DNA of 57,192 nucleotides from an uncultured Barnesiella sp. (GCA_944320995.1 CALUJQ010000019.1:1-57192); one strand, 5' to 3'. Positions 26,578 through 37,400 are shown, counted from the stretch's first letter. Numbers and translations are program-made. The notes: generated from the letters alone by a model not told the origin.

Positions 26578-27012
26578 GACAATCCGTTCCGCAAAGGGTC
26601 TCTGCTTGGATATACGCAGGCTCTTACTTATAACTCCTATAAATACTTTCTCCCCACCGAATCAGACGGTGGGAAATCGACGAATAAAAGTAGCCGACAA
26701 CAAGAACTTTATATGCAATTTATCCACGAGGTGCAAAAAAATTATACGAAAAAGCGCAGTATTTCGTACTACGCCGACGTGCTGTGCGTAACGCCCAAAT
26801 ACCTGTCGCAGGTCGTTCATAAAGTAAGCGGTCGTTTTGCCGGAGAATGGATTACCGATTTCGTCATACTCGAAGCAAAAGCCCTGCTCAAAAGCCGCAA
26901 ATACACCATACAGCAGGTAGCCGACATGCTGAACTTTGCCAATCAATCTTTTTTCGGGAAGTATTTCAAGGAGAAAGTCGGATGTTCGCCCTCAGAGTAC
27001 CAAAAATGGTAA
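26578..27012 (+). pseudogene. C-terminal fragment of an AraC-family regulator
   Basis: From about 26578 an open frame joins the recombinase relic and reads NPFRKGSLLGYTQALTYNSY, then from Met at 26713 a full AraC/XylS DNA-binding domain: two helix-turn-helices with ISYYADVLCVTPKYLSQVVH and YTIQQVADMLNFANQSFFGK, ending GCSPSEYQKW and a stop. The N-terminal cupin-like sensing part of such regulators (about 200 residues) is missing. A 99-residue DNA-binding domain could still be made from 26713, so activity is not excluded, but a decayed gene is more likely. Confidence 0.75.
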
Positions 27013-27104
27013 ACAATTCTATATTCACCTGTACTCGAAAGCTCTCTCAGCCTACTCTCCGATTCCGAGAGGTTGCCCCCCACATGACAGAAATCAATAA
27101 AATT

Positions 27105-27135
27105 ACAGGAGTTTCCCGATGCGGGAAACTCCTGT
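27105..27135 (-). terminator. Terminator for the fructokinase end of the fructan locus
   Basis: Perfect 14-base stem ACAGGAGTTTCCCG (27105-27118) with its complement (27122-27135) and a three-base loop. On the minus strand it is followed by AATTTTATT, so it best serves the minus-strand operon that ends at 27294, about 160 bases earlier. Confidence 0.65.
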
Positions 27136-27293
27136 GGCAATAATATGATACTACCTATCGTAAAAAAAACTTTCCGACAAAAAGAAGAAATGTCTATCAA
27201 AACAAGCCTTGAAACATTCGACATTGACACGAACGGTCTCGACTCACAAGAGGTAGTGTGTACTCATCGCCCTCTCTTTGAACGATTTTAAAA

Positions 27294-28172
27294 TTATGCT
27301 GTCAATTGTGACGGTAAAATAGGCATTGCCCCTTTTTGGGTACAGACAAATGCCGAGGTTTGTACTGCAAGAGAATGAGCTTCGGGCACATTTTTGCCTT
27401 TTAGAATTGATGCGATGAAGGCTGCGGTGAAACTGTCGCCGGCACCTACGGTATCGGCAACCTCCACTTTTGGAGTAGGTTGGAACGATACATTGCCGGG
27501 CGTGAATACATAGCTGCCATTGATTCCGCAAGTGAGTATAAGCATCTTCAAATTATACTTTCCGAGAAGTATCCAACATTTATCTTGGAGGTCTATCCCG
27601 GGATAGCCAAACATACGACTTACCGTAACCAACTCTTCATCGTTTATTTTCAGGATATTGCACCGCTTCATGGAGTTACAGAGGATTTCTTTATTGTAGA
27701 AACCTTGGCGGAGATTGACATCAAAGACAATTAAATTATCGTCATTCTGAGCTACGATTTCAAGGAAACGGTTAATTGTGCTGCGCGACACCACATTGCG
27801 TTGAGCCAAAGAGCCGAAGCATACCGCTTTCGTTTTTTCGGCAAGGGTTTCAAGATGAGCCGTGTAGGGTATATTATCCCAAGCAACATTTTCCTTGATT
27901 TCATACTGAGGGATACCCGCCTGATCAATATCAACAAGTACGGTTCCTGTGGGATAAGGGACTGTGGTAATAAGATGATTGAGACCTTTTTCAGTAAAAT
28001 TATCTATGATTTCTTTTCCAAGCGGATCATCTCCAATGGCGCTTACAACACAACTCGATAACCCAAATTGGGAAACATGATAGGCAAAATTGGCAGGAGC
28101 ACCACCAATCTTTTTCCCTTCGGGTAGTACATCCCATAAGGCTTCACCCATTCCTACAACTATGTCATTCAT
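27294..28172 (-). CDS. Fructokinase, PfkB/ribokinase family
   Basis: Cytoplasmic sugar kinase; by context it phosphorylates fructose released from fructan. Family signatures are IGGAPANFAYHVSQFG (22-37) and the C-terminal ATP site with catalytic Asp, VADTVGAGDSFTAAF, with ILTCGINGSYVF before it. 292 residues, full length. It is last in the minus arm after the MFS permease (27-base gap). B. thetaiotaomicron has a comparable GH32-permease-fructokinase arrangement in its levan locus, which supports fructose as substrate. Confidence 0.88.
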   Translation of the reverse strand: MNDIVVGMGEALWDVLPEGKKIGGAPANFAYHVSQFGLSSCVVSAIGDDPLGKEIIDNFTEKGLNHLITTVPYPTGTVLVDIDQAGIPQYEIKENVAWDNIPYTAHLETLAEKTKAVCFGSLAQRNVVSRSTINRFLEIVAQNDDNLIVFDVNLRQGFYNKEILCNSMKRCNILKINDEELVTVSRMFGYPGIDLQDKCWILLGKYNLKMLILTCGINGSYVFTPGNVSFQPTPKVEVADTVGAGDSFTAAFIASILKGKNVPEAHSLAVQTSAFVCTQKGAMPILPSQLTA

Positions 28173-28199
28173 GATAAAAAAGAGATTTTTGTTAATCGA

Positions 28200-29378
28200 T
28201 TATATTTTTTTGATTTTCAACGTATAATACAGCAGATAAACGACTCCGACCGTCATTACGGCAACGGCACCGATTTGACCGACGGCATCTGCGGCATATC
28301 CCATTGCCAGAGGAAAAACTGTACCTCCAAAAAGACCCATAATCATAAGGCCCGATACTTCGTTTTTCTCTTTAGGGGTATAGACGAGTGCTTGCGAAAA
28401 GACTATCGAGAAAATGTTTGAATTACCAAACCCAATTAAACCGATACCCACATACAACGGAGTAAGGCTCTCGCAGACAAACAATATGCACATGCCGGCC
28501 AGCATCATAAGCACGCTTATGGCAAAAAACAACTTAGGAGAGATAGCCCGCAAAATGAATGCTCCAAGAAAACAGCCTATTGTACGGAATATAAAATAGA
28601 TACTTGTAGCAAATCCGGCCTCTTCAAGAGGCAGGCCAAGACGCTCCATAATGATCTTGGGAGCGGTTGTATTGGTTCCCACATCTATCCCGACATGGCA
28701 CATGATTCCGAGGAAGCAAAGCAAGATAAAGGGACGACCGAGTAATTTGAGGCATTTGCCTATACCGGAAGCCTTATCGGGTTTTTCCTCATCGATAGGC
28801 GTCGCAGCCAAAAAAGAGATTGCAAAAAAACAGATAACGGCATAGATCACAAACAAAGACCTCCAACCGAGTCCGAATGTAGGAAAGACAGTGGTTGCCC
28901 CCCATGCGGCAATTATCGGGGCAAGGAAAGATGCGATAGCCTTTACAAATTGACCGAATGTGAGTGTCGATGCCAATTTTTCGCTACTTATCAAGTTTGT
29001 AACCAGCGGATTCAGAGAGGTTTGCATAATAGCATTACCTATACCGAGCAAAGAAAACGAGATGAGCATAATCATATAACTGTCTCCAAACGACGGTATA
29101 AGCAACGAAGCCACTGTTACGGCCAGACTGATAAGGACCGTATTTTTCCGACCGATTTTATTCATCAACATACCGGTTGGTACCGAAAAAATCAAGAACC
29201 AGAAAAAAACGAGTGAGGGGAAGAGGTTTGCCTGCGAGTCGGTCAACCCGAGATCTTTTTGCACATAATTCGACGCTGTACCTACGAGGTCGACAAATCC
29301 CATGGCGAAGAAGCAGAGCATCACCGGGAGTATCTGTAGCAGGAACGATTTGCGATTGGTGACAAGCGATTGATTCAT
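28200..29378 (-). CDS. Sugar MFS transporter, probably fructose permease
   Basis: Major-facilitator protein of 392 residues in the FHS (fucose/glucose/galactose permease-like) group. About twelve hydrophobic helices can be traced. The helix 2-3 loop MFS motif is seen as SVPTGMLMNKIGRKNTVL, and the start (LQILPVMLCFFAMGFVDLVG) is typical of the group. Inner membrane; likely imports fructose with protons. Between a GH32 gene (32 bases) and fructokinase (27 bases), so co-transcribed. Confidence 0.87.
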   Translation of the reverse strand: MNQSLVTNRKSFLLQILPVMLCFFAMGFVDLVGTASNYVQKDLGLTDSQANLFPSLVFFWFLIFSVPTGMLMNKIGRKNTVLISLAVTVASLLIPSFGDSYMIMLISFSLLGIGNAIMQTSLNPLVTNLISSEKLASTLTFGQFVKAIASFLAPIIAAWGATTVFPTFGLGWRSLFVIYAVICFFAISFLAATPIDEEKPDKASGIGKCLKLLGRPFILLCFLGIMCHVGIDVGTNTTAPKIIMERLGLPLEEAGFATSIYFIFRTIGCFLGAFILRAISPKLFFAISVLMMLAGMCILFVCESLTPLYVGIGLIGFGNSNIFSIVFSQALVYTPKEKNEVSGLMIMGLFGGTVFPLAMGYAADAVGQIGAVAVMTVGVVYLLYYTLKIKKI

Positions 29379-29410
29379 AACTATAATTGTTATATTATTA
29401 TTTTATTGGA

Positions 29411-31252
29411 TTAGACTTCTTTCATGGAGTATATCTTAAAATTCTCAACCTTTACACTCCCCTTTTGAGCCGATATAGAGAATGCCGTATACGGAGCGGT
29501 GGGGAACACAAGATTGGTCATAACAAATTGTCCGTCGTTTCCAAACACTTCAATACTTGAACGATCAATAAAGAGACGTAGAGAAATTTTACCATTATCT
29601 TCATGTGTAGGAGCGATAGTAATCGCCGGGAAATTTTCACTGAAATCTACAATCCCGCTTTCGGTACGGTCGAACGACAACGTGTGTGATTGCGGATTGT
29701 ATTGCAATATGACCTTGTCGCCTTGATTGTTCGATAGGACCATGTCAACAGCAGACGATTTACAGGCATCAATATCCAAAATGATTTCGCATATCCCGTC
29801 ATGGACTGTCGGGAGGGAAAAAGAGCGGGCCTTTTGTCTGATGGTAGCCCTGTTCAGTCTCTCGGTCAGATTGTCTCTGAGCAATTCCAATTCGGGCGAA
29901 GGAGCGCAAGAAGCATAAAGCTCTCCATCGGGCGCACGGAACAATCCGATTTCGCGAGGGAGCGTATTAGCACTTCTGAACTGTTGGGTAGGCACGTCGG
30001 CAGCATATTGCCAGTTACTCATCCAGCCTATTGCCGTGCGACGGTTGTCGGGGGCATTGCTCCAAGTTACCGTTGCGTAATGATCTTTGCCATAATCGAG
30101 CCATTTGATGGGAACTTGTCCACTCTCATCCGTATCGGCTTTGAAAGTTTTTCCATCAAAATCACCGATAAAGTACTGCGTTCCGCTTCCGCCAAAAGGT
30201 CCGTCGGGATTGATATTGCAAAGAAGCACCCATTTGGTCATATCCGTTCCCTGCACGGGAAGTTCAAACAAATCGGGGCATTCCCATACTCCACCCTGGG
30301 CCCCCAACCCTTTACCGAAACCACTTTGCAGTACCCAATTCTTCATGTCAGAAGACGAAAAAATCAACATCTCATGCTCAAGAGCATGAGCAAGAATGAG
30401 ATTCCACTCTTGTGTATCGTGATTCCAAAATACTTTGGGATCACGAGCCTCACTATCAAGTGTAATGACAGGATTCCCGGGATATATATCGAATGTATGG
30501 CCGTTGTCGTTGCTCGATGCGAGACTCTGCATCTGACTGGTGCCGGCCGAAGTATAAAGCGCGATGACGGCATCATTACCAAACCCCGCAGTATTGGACG
30601 AATCCAATGCGCAACTGCCGCTAAACACAGCACCAAGGCCGTTAGGCTTGATTGCGTTGGGAAGATGCTCCCAATTTACAAGATCCGAAGATACGGAGTG
30701 TCCCCAAGTCATATTCTGCCATTTAGACCCGTAAGGATTATATTGGTAATAAAGATGCCACTTGCCATTTTGATAAAACATGCCGTTAGGATCGTTCATC
30801 CAACCATAGAGAGGAGTATGGTGGAAAGCAGGACGATACTTCTCTCGGTTCGTTGTATCAAACGTGTCCGACATTTCAAAAGCTTTCCAACAAACATCAT
30901 CTTTGGCTTCACGTATAGATCCTCGCCCCTGCGGTATCACGATGTCGAGAATCACATTATGTCCTTTGTAAGGAGTAAGATCAAAAGGAATCCAATAGTC
31001 TGTCTTTGATTTTGCAAGGCGAACATATATGGTTTCTGCTATGTTCCCATCGACAAGTATGTTGATTTTTGCATCGTCAGAGGCCTCTTGTACAGGAAGC
31101 AAAAGATATTTGCTCGTGTCGATCACCCTTACAAGAGCGTTGTTCACGCCCAAATGATTCACCTCCACCCCTTTGGAAGCCAATACTGTCGGTGCTGTCA
31201 AAATCATGCCGAGCGCCATAATTGTCGTCAAACTTTTGAATATTTTATTCAT
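29411..31252 (-). CDS. GH32 fructan hydrolase with DUF4980-type N-terminal domain
   Basis: Secreted beta-fructosidase (levanase, inulinase or invertase type). Signal peptide MNKIFKSLTTIMALGMILTAPTVLA, then an N-terminal beta domain of about 110 residues like DUF4980, then the five-blade propeller. The catalytic triad is intact: nucleophile in GWMNDPNG, transition-state stabiliser in ARDPKVFW, acid/base in WECPDLFEL. A C-terminal beta-sandwich ends with IDRSSIEVFGNDGQFV. The frame is open to 31309, but I prefer ATG 31252 because the signal peptide then starts cleanly; 613 residues. No lipobox, so probably periplasmic and acting on short fructans. Confidence 0.88.
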   Translation of the reverse strand: MNKIFKSLTTIMALGMILTAPTVLASKGVEVNHLGVNNALVRVIDTSKYLLLPVQEASDDAKINILVDGNIAETIYVRLAKSKTDYWIPFDLTPYKGHNVILDIVIPQGRGSIREAKDDVCWKAFEMSDTFDTTNREKYRPAFHHTPLYGWMNDPNGMFYQNGKWHLYYQYNPYGSKWQNMTWGHSVSSDLVNWEHLPNAIKPNGLGAVFSGSCALDSSNTAGFGNDAVIALYTSAGTSQMQSLASSNDNGHTFDIYPGNPVITLDSEARDPKVFWNHDTQEWNLILAHALEHEMLIFSSSDMKNWVLQSGFGKGLGAQGGVWECPDLFELPVQGTDMTKWVLLCNINPDGPFGGSGTQYFIGDFDGKTFKADTDESGQVPIKWLDYGKDHYATVTWSNAPDNRRTAIGWMSNWQYAADVPTQQFRSANTLPREIGLFRAPDGELYASCAPSPELELLRDNLTERLNRATIRQKARSFSLPTVHDGICEIILDIDACKSSAVDMVLSNNQGDKVILQYNPQSHTLSFDRTESGIVDFSENFPAITIAPTHEDNGKISLRLFIDRSSIEVFGNDGQFVMTNLVFPTAPYTAFSISAQKGSVKVENFKIYSMKEV

Positions 31253-31412
31253 CTTACATGAGTTTTTATTTTGTTTGAATCTCTTCATCTTATGATTTTC
31301 TTGCACCATGAATTATGGATTGAAAGTTTTTTGGAATCCGACAACACATGATGAAACTGAATTCTACCGGATTTTAGAAAAATCGAGTCACACTCGTCGT
31401 AACTCGATATTG

Positions 31413-31420
31413 CAAAGTTA
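31413..31420 (-). promoter_or_regulatory. Candidate -7 box for the GH32-permease-kinase operon
   Basis: TAACTTTG on the minus strand fully matches TAnnTTTG. The -33 region falls on the shared 29-base block at 31441-31469 and has no good TTTG, as expected of an activator-dependent promoter. Confidence 0.55.
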
Positions 31421-31440
31421 GCATCTAACATTTACGGAGA

Positions 31441-31469
31441 CTATTAAAAATCGTGCATACTCTATCAAA
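31441..31469. promoter_or_regulatory. Candidate operator of the fructan regulator, copy 1
   Basis: 29-base block CTATTAAAAAT-nnn-GCAT-nnTn-TATCAAA shared at 23 positions with 34352-34380. It lies between the divergent promoters of the GH32 operon and the sensor gene. Similarity continues more weakly for about 25 bases downstream in both copies. Confidence 0.55.
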
Positions 31470-31528
31470 TTTGATGTGATGCCCAATTTTTAATACCTTA
31501 TGCACTCTTTTTCTTATGGAAAATAGTC

Positions 31529-31536
31529 TAAATTTG
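31529..31536 (+). promoter_or_regulatory. Candidate -7 box for the hybrid sensor gene
   Basis: TAAATTTG matches TAnnTTTG and lies 24 bases before the start codon. No matching TTTG is seen at -33. Confidence 0.5.
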
Positions 31537-31559
31537 CAGAATACTAAGTACAATTTACG

Positions 31560-34283
31560 ATGCCTAGAATTTTATCATACGGTATTTTGCTAACAATATT
31601 GTTAACCCTGTTCGGATGCCATCAAAGCAAGATCTATAAAATAGGTGTTTCGCAATGCAGCCAAGATGACTGGCGCATGAAGATGAACGACGAGATTAAC
31701 CGGGAAATTATGTTTCATAAAGATGCCGTTGTGGAGATACGCTCGGCAGACGACAACAATGAAAAACAAATAAACGACATAAAGTATTTTGTAAAACAAG
31801 GTTTCGACATCATCATTGTATCGCCCAACGAAGCTGCGGCTCTCACCCCTATTATAGAAGAGGTATATAAAAAAGGAATTCCGGTAGTGATTTTCGACCG
31901 GAATATAAATAGCGATACTTATACGGCTCGAATCGGAGTAGATGACGAAGGGCTCGGGAAGTCTGCCGCACACTACGCACAATACCTGCTCGGAAATGGA
32001 GCAAAAGCAATAGAAATATTCGGCCTGAGAGGGTCCACGCCCGCCGAAGGACGCCATAACGGGTTTGTCAAAGAATTCAAATCGGCAGGCGGAATTTTAT
32101 TGGCAAGCGTTCCGGGAAACTGGAATAAGGAAGATGCTATCCCAGTCGTAGACTCCCTTTTGAGAATCTATCCCGATGTAGATCTCATATACGCCCACAA
32201 CGACCGTATGGCCATCGGAGCTTCGGAGGTTGCCCGTCGCCTCGGGCGCGACAATATCAAGATAATAGGTATCGACGCAGCACCAAACATAGGTATACAA
32301 GCGGTCGCCGATAGTATCATCGATGCAACTTTCCTATATCCCACTGAGGGCTATCGGCTCATCCAAACGGCTCTTGCCATTCTGAAAAACGAACCGTACA
32401 ATAGAGAGACCATTTTGCCAGTCTCATCGGCTGTGGATTTAAGCAATGCCGATATTCTGCTTCTGCAAAACGAGACTTTGAAAGAAGAGACTCGCAAAAT
32501 GAAACTGTTAAAGGAACAGATTGATGACTATTGGGAACAACACTCTTTGCAAACATCGTTCTTCTATGCAAGTGTAGCTATTATCATACTACTTTTTGGC
32601 GTCGGGTTTCTCTTGCTCAGAGCCTATTGGCAACACAGCAGGCATCAGAAAGAGCTTATGTCGCAAAACAAGCTGCTGGAAGAAGAGCGCGATAAACAAA
32701 AACTTCTGAATGAGCAACTTCAAAATGCTACCCAATCAAAACTGGTATTCTTTACAAACGTGTCACATGACCTTCGCACACCCTTGACGCTTATCTCGGA
32801 GCCCGTTGCACAACTCGCCTCGGCCAATAATCTCACGCCACAACAACACACGCTCATAAAAATAGCCGACAAAAACGTCAGAATTCTCCAACGTTTAATC
32901 AACCAGATACTCGATTTCCGCAAATACGAAAATGGGAAATTAAATATCAAATTGTCGGAAGTCGACTTTAATAAATCTATTCGAGATTGGTTGGAATCGT
33001 TCTATGCCGTTGCCCGAAAAAGAGACATAAAACTAAATTTAGCCGGGCCGTCCACAGATAAGCCACTCCCGTTGGCCATCGATGCGGAAAAGATAGAACG
33101 AGTGTTTTTCAATCTACTCTCCAATGCATTCAAATACACGCCCGACAACGGCACAATCACAGTCTCTTATGACTGCGACGGGAAGACTCTCACGTTCAAA
33201 GTCGCCGATACCGGCGAAGGCATCAGTGAACGAGATCTCGGCAATATATTCGACCGGTTCTATCAAGTCGATCGCATTCACCCCAAGGGCTCCGGCATAG
33301 GTCTGTCACTGGCCAAAGCCTTTGTGGAACTCCACGACGGAACAATCTCCGTAGATAGCACGTTAAACAAAGGGTCGGTGTTCACGGTGACGCTACCCGT
33401 CCGACACATTGCCGAGACCACGGTTGATGTCGGTAAAATAATCGAGGATCGGGATGTCGAAGCCGAACTCGAAATTATCGATGCAAACATTACTTTCGAT
33501 GCAAACAAGCCTATTGTCCTCATCATCGACGACAACAAGGATATACAAATGCTTGTCGGGGAATTGCTGAATAGCGATTACAACATCATTACGGCATCCA
33601 ATGGCAAAGACGGGGTACGATTGGCCGCCAAATATGTGCCAGACCTTATCATCTGCGATGTCATGATGCCTGTGATGGATGGACTGGAATGTTGCAGGCG
33701 CATCAAAAACGAACTTTCCACATCGCATATCCCTGTACTGATGTTGACGGCATGCTCCATGGACGAACAACGAGCCCAAGGGTATGACAGCGGTGCCGAC
33801 GGCTATCTTTCCAAACCGTTTAACAGCACCGTCTTGAAATCCAGATGTTCAAGCCTCATCGCCAATCGTAAACGCATAAAAGAACTGGGATTGTCATCGC
33901 CTATCTTAAAAGACGGGAAAACTTCTTCCGCCAAATTCAATCCGACAGAAGACATAGATAATGAATTTTACAGCCGTTTTTTAGACATATTCCAAGAAGA
34001 AATAGGCAATGCCAACTTAAACATCGATACCATAGCCTCTAAAATGGGGCTTGAACGTTCCCAATTCTATCGCAAAATAAAATCACTTACCAATTACGCA
34101 CCTGTCGAGTTGATACGCCGGTTGAGGCTGCAACGAGGCCGGATACTCCTTACCACCACCGAAAAAACAATAAGCGAAATTGCCTACGAAATCGGGTTTT
34201 CCACCCCTGCATATTTTACGAAATGCTATCGGGATGCGTATGGAGAAACCCCTACCGATGTGCGGAACAACCTGACCAAATAA
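31560..34283 (+). CDS. Hybrid two-component system sensor-regulator for fructan use
   Basis: One-protein signalling system of 907 residues. After the signal/anchor (ILLTILLTLFGC) comes a periplasmic sugar-binding domain of the ribose-binding type (about 25-310; YKIGVSQCSQDDWRMKMNDE at its start), not the usual Y_Y_Y propeller. A membrane helix is at about 334-356, then histidine kinase with phospho-acceptor His403 in NVSHDLRTPLTL, the ATP domain (LLSNAFKYTPDNG, GSGIGLSLAKAF), a receiver with Asp700 in ICDVMMPVMDG, and an AraC-type DNA-binding end (about 800-907). The same design in B. thetaiotaomicron BT1754 binds fructose. Neighbours confirm that role. Confidence 0.92.
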   Translation: MPRILSYGILLTILLTLFGCHQSKIYKIGVSQCSQDDWRMKMNDEINREIMFHKDAVVEIRSADDNNEKQINDIKYFVKQGFDIIIVSPNEAAALTPIIEEVYKKGIPVVIFDRNINSDTYTARIGVDDEGLGKSAAHYAQYLLGNGAKAIEIFGLRGSTPAEGRHNGFVKEFKSAGGILLASVPGNWNKEDAIPVVDSLLRIYPDVDLIYAHNDRMAIGASEVARRLGRDNIKIIGIDAAPNIGIQAVADSIIDATFLYPTEGYRLIQTALAILKNEPYNRETILPVSSAVDLSNADILLLQNETLKEETRKMKLLKEQIDDYWEQHSLQTSFFYASVAIIILLFGVGFLLLRAYWQHSRHQKELMSQNKLLEEERDKQKLLNEQLQNATQSKLVFFTNVSHDLRTPLTLISEPVAQLASANNLTPQQHTLIKIADKNVRILQRLINQILDFRKYENGKLNIKLSEVDFNKSIRDWLESFYAVARKRDIKLNLAGPSTDKPLPLAIDAEKIERVFFNLLSNAFKYTPDNGTITVSYDCDGKTLTFKVADTGEGISERDLGNIFDRFYQVDRIHPKGSGIGLSLAKAFVELHDGTISVDSTLNKGSVFTVTLPVRHIAETTVDVGKIIEDRDVEAELEIIDANITFDANKPIVLIIDDNKDIQMLVGELLNSDYNIITASNGKDGVRLAAKYVPDLIICDVMMPVMDGLECCRRIKNELSTSHIPVLMLTACSMDEQRAQGYDSGADGYLSKPFNSTVLKSRCSSLIANRKRIKELGLSSPILKDGKTSSAKFNPTEDIDNEFYSRFLDIFQEEIGNANLNIDTIASKMGLERSQFYRKIKSLTNYAPVELIRRLRLQRGRILLTTTEKTISEIAYEIGFSTPAYFTKCYRDAYGETPTDVRNNLTK

Positions 34284-34351
34284 GCTCCGGCAAACAACTA
34301 TCCCCATCGAAACACACAAAATTGCAAGAGTGCGCATTGTTCACCCAACAG

Positions 34352-34380
34352 CTATTAAAAATAAGGCATTTTATATCAAA
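34352..34380. promoter_or_regulatory. Candidate operator of the fructan regulator, copy 2
   Basis: Second copy of the 29-base block, 110-138 bases before the susC start. It is followed by GTGCATTGTCTA (34385-34396), which also resembles GTGCATACTCTA inside copy 1 (31453-31464). Confidence 0.55.
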
Positions 34381-34449
34381 AAACGTGCATTGTCTAAATT
34401 TTGATAGTTTGCACAACATTTGTTATAACTGGCAGAGCCTGTCGCAATT

Positions 34450-34457
34450 TAATTTTG
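34450..34457 (+). promoter_or_regulatory. Candidate -7 box for susC
   Basis: TAATTTTG matches TAnnTTTG, 33 bases before the susC start; there is no clear -33 box, which fits an activated promoter. The operator copy 2 lies about 70 bases upstream. Confidence 0.5.
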
Positions 34458-34489
34458 CGATAGAAATTCTTACCAAAAATTTAATAACA

Positions 34490-37400
34490 ATGAAAAGAAC
34501 AATTCTCAGTGCGACATTGCTATTTATTATGGCAATCATGGCGCAAGCACAGAATATCACTGTGCATGGGACGGTCCTTTCAAAATCTGGCGGAGACCCT
34601 CTTATCGGCGCCTCCGTACTTTGTGAGACTACCCAAACCGGAGCCGTCATCGACATTGACGGGAACTTCAAAATTTCTGTTCCGGAAAATGCGACATTGA
34701 AATTTTCTTATGTCGGGTTCCATTCGACAGAAGCCAAAGCGACACCAGAGATGACTATCCGTCTGGAAGAAAATTCGAAACTCCTCGATGACGTTGTCGT
34801 TGTAGGTTATCAAACCGTTCGCAAAGCCGATCTTACCGGAGCCGTCGCGGTAATGGATATGAAAGAACCTTTGAGCGAAAACTCCGGTAACATCATGAGC
34901 TCTATGGCCGGACGATTGCCGGGTGTGAATGTGGTGCCCGATGCGGCTCCCGGCGGCACAGGCTCGATACGTATCCGGGGTATGTCGACAGCCAACTCGA
35001 GCAACGATCCTCTTTACATTATTGACGGTGTTCCTACCGACAATATCAACTGCATAAACCCAAGCGACATTGAATCGATGCAGGTCCTCAAAGATGCCGC
35101 CTCAGCGTCTATCTACGGGTCTCGTGCCGCCAACGGTGTCGTGGTCATAACCACGAAACAAGGTAAAGGCGACCGCATGACCGTCAATGTAAACTATGCG
35201 ACAAACATACAGACTATTGCCAACAGATATGAAATGCTCGATGCAAATCAATGGGGAATAGCTTATTGGGCAGCCTCAAAAAACTCAAACATCGCGCCCT
35301 CTCACATCCTTTATGGTAATGGCGAGACTCCGGTACTCCAACAATTTATCGGCGGGAATACCAATTATCCCACGACAAACACCGACTGGCAGGATCAAGT
35401 TTATCGTACGGCTTGGACCAACAACCTCACCGCATCTATTTCAAACAACACAGACAAGGGGTCGGTAATGTTCTCGCTCAACTATATCAATCAAGACGGA
35501 AATATCGAGGAAACATTTTACGAACGCTATTCGGCACGTGTCAATTCGCGATATGACTTCAACAAATATATTACCGTGGGCGAAAACCTTGTGGTCGCTC
35601 ACTGGAAAAACCGGGGCGTAGACGTTTCTGGCGATCGGGGTATCCCGTTTACGGCCATGAGTCAGCATCCGGCACTGCCTGTGCGTGGCATTAATGGAGA
35701 TTGGGCTCGTCCCCTCGAATTGATAGCCTCGGACCTTGCCAATCCCGTGCAACTTATCGATAATGCCAAGGATAACGATCTCGCATCGTGGCGTATTTTA
35801 GGGAATGCCTATCTGGAAGTAAAACCCATCGACGGGCTTGCTCTCAAAACCAATATCGGTATCGAACATAGCCAATACTTCAATAACACGCTCGGTCGTA
35901 CCGTAAACCCCGGCGATGTAAACAGCATGTCGAGTGTTTACGGTCAAGGCGATACATGGACATGGACCAATACCGCAAATTACGACAAGACATTTGCCGA
36001 AAAACACCATTTGACCGTATTGCTTGGAACCGAAGCTATCAGTTACACATTCCGCGATCTCTCAGCTTCGCGCGAGGGCTATGCTTTTGAAGATTCCGAC
36101 TATATGCAGATCGGTGCCGGTACTGGTACCCGAAACAACGGAGGCAGTAAAAGCCAATGGGCCGTATTCTCTCTGTTCGGTAAAGTTGACTACAATTACG
36201 CCGACCGTTATCTGGCATCATTCACGATACGCCGCGATGAAAACTCACGTTTCGCCAAAGATTATCGCGTCGGCATATTCCCAGCCTTTTCACTCGCATG
36301 GCGGCCCACACAAGAAGCATTCTTCCCCCAAAACAATATTCTTAACGATTTGAAGATCCGTTATTCTTGGGGACAAAACGGTAACGCCAATATTCCTTCG
36401 CTTTATCCAGCTTATTCGACCTATATTTTCAACACCGGTAACGGAGCTTACGACATAAGCGGTACCAACTCGTCGACAACTTCCGGCATCACACTATCCA
36501 GCACCGGCAACCCTAAGTTGAAATGGGAGACTACCTACCAACATAATATCGGTGCCGACCTCCTGTTCTTCAACGGCTCTCTGGGACTGAGTGCCGACTA
36601 CTATATCAAAAAGACAAAAGATATGCTTACAATACCGCCTGCACTCGATGTCGCAGGAGAAAATGCTGCCATGTGGCTGAATACCGGTTCGATGGAGAAC
36701 AAAGGTTGGGAAGTAACGCTGAACTATAACAGTCCCCAATATGGCGACTTCTCTTGGAACAGCTCTCTCAATGTATCTCAATACAAAAATAAACTCATCA
36801 ATCTCAACTCCCGTCAGAATTTTATCGGGGGAGACCAACGGCTCATTCCGGGGCAGCCGATGGGCGTCTACTACGGATATGTGTGTGACGGTATATTCCA
36901 AAATGAAATAGAAGTGGCCAACCATGCCACACAAAGCGGAGCAGCTCCCGGCCGACTTATCTACCGAGATCTTGACGGAAACGGTGTAATTGATGACAAC
37001 GACCGTTGTATCATCGGGGACCCGAACCCCGATTTTTCAATGGGTCTGAACTTGGCGTTCAAGTATAAGAGTTTCTCGCTTGATATGTTCTTTGCCGGAG
37101 ATTTCGGATTCGACATTCAGAACCACATGAAACGCCAGTTGCTTTCGATGAACTATGGCAACCTGTCCACCAACCGTGGTGCCGGCATTCTTAACGCATG
37201 GACTCCGACCAATACCGACACCGATATACCGGCATTGTCGTTGACCGATGACAACAACGAAAGCCGTTTCTCGACCTACTATGTGGAAAATGGCTCTTAC
37301 ATGAAGATGAAATATTTGAAACTTTCTTATTCTCTCCCCCAGAATATCATCAAGAAAATAGGAGCTTCCAACCTTGAAGTTTACGGGCAGATCGAAAATG

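Noticed and set aside
26947..27060. Possible CRISPR or tandem repeat near the relic region.
   Set aside because: No regularly spaced repeats found here or anywhere in the window; no cas genes.
27145..27291. A 48-codon plus-strand ORF (MILPIVKKTF ... RPLFERF) between the AraC relic and the fructokinase end.
   Set aside because: No recognisable features, no promoter, and it lies in the downstream region of convergent transcription; chance length.
34223..34489. Extension of susC by 89 codons to an upstream ATG.
   Set aside because: It would overlap the end of the sensor gene and place the signal peptide internally; the ATG at 34490 gives a proper signal peptide and follows a -7 box.
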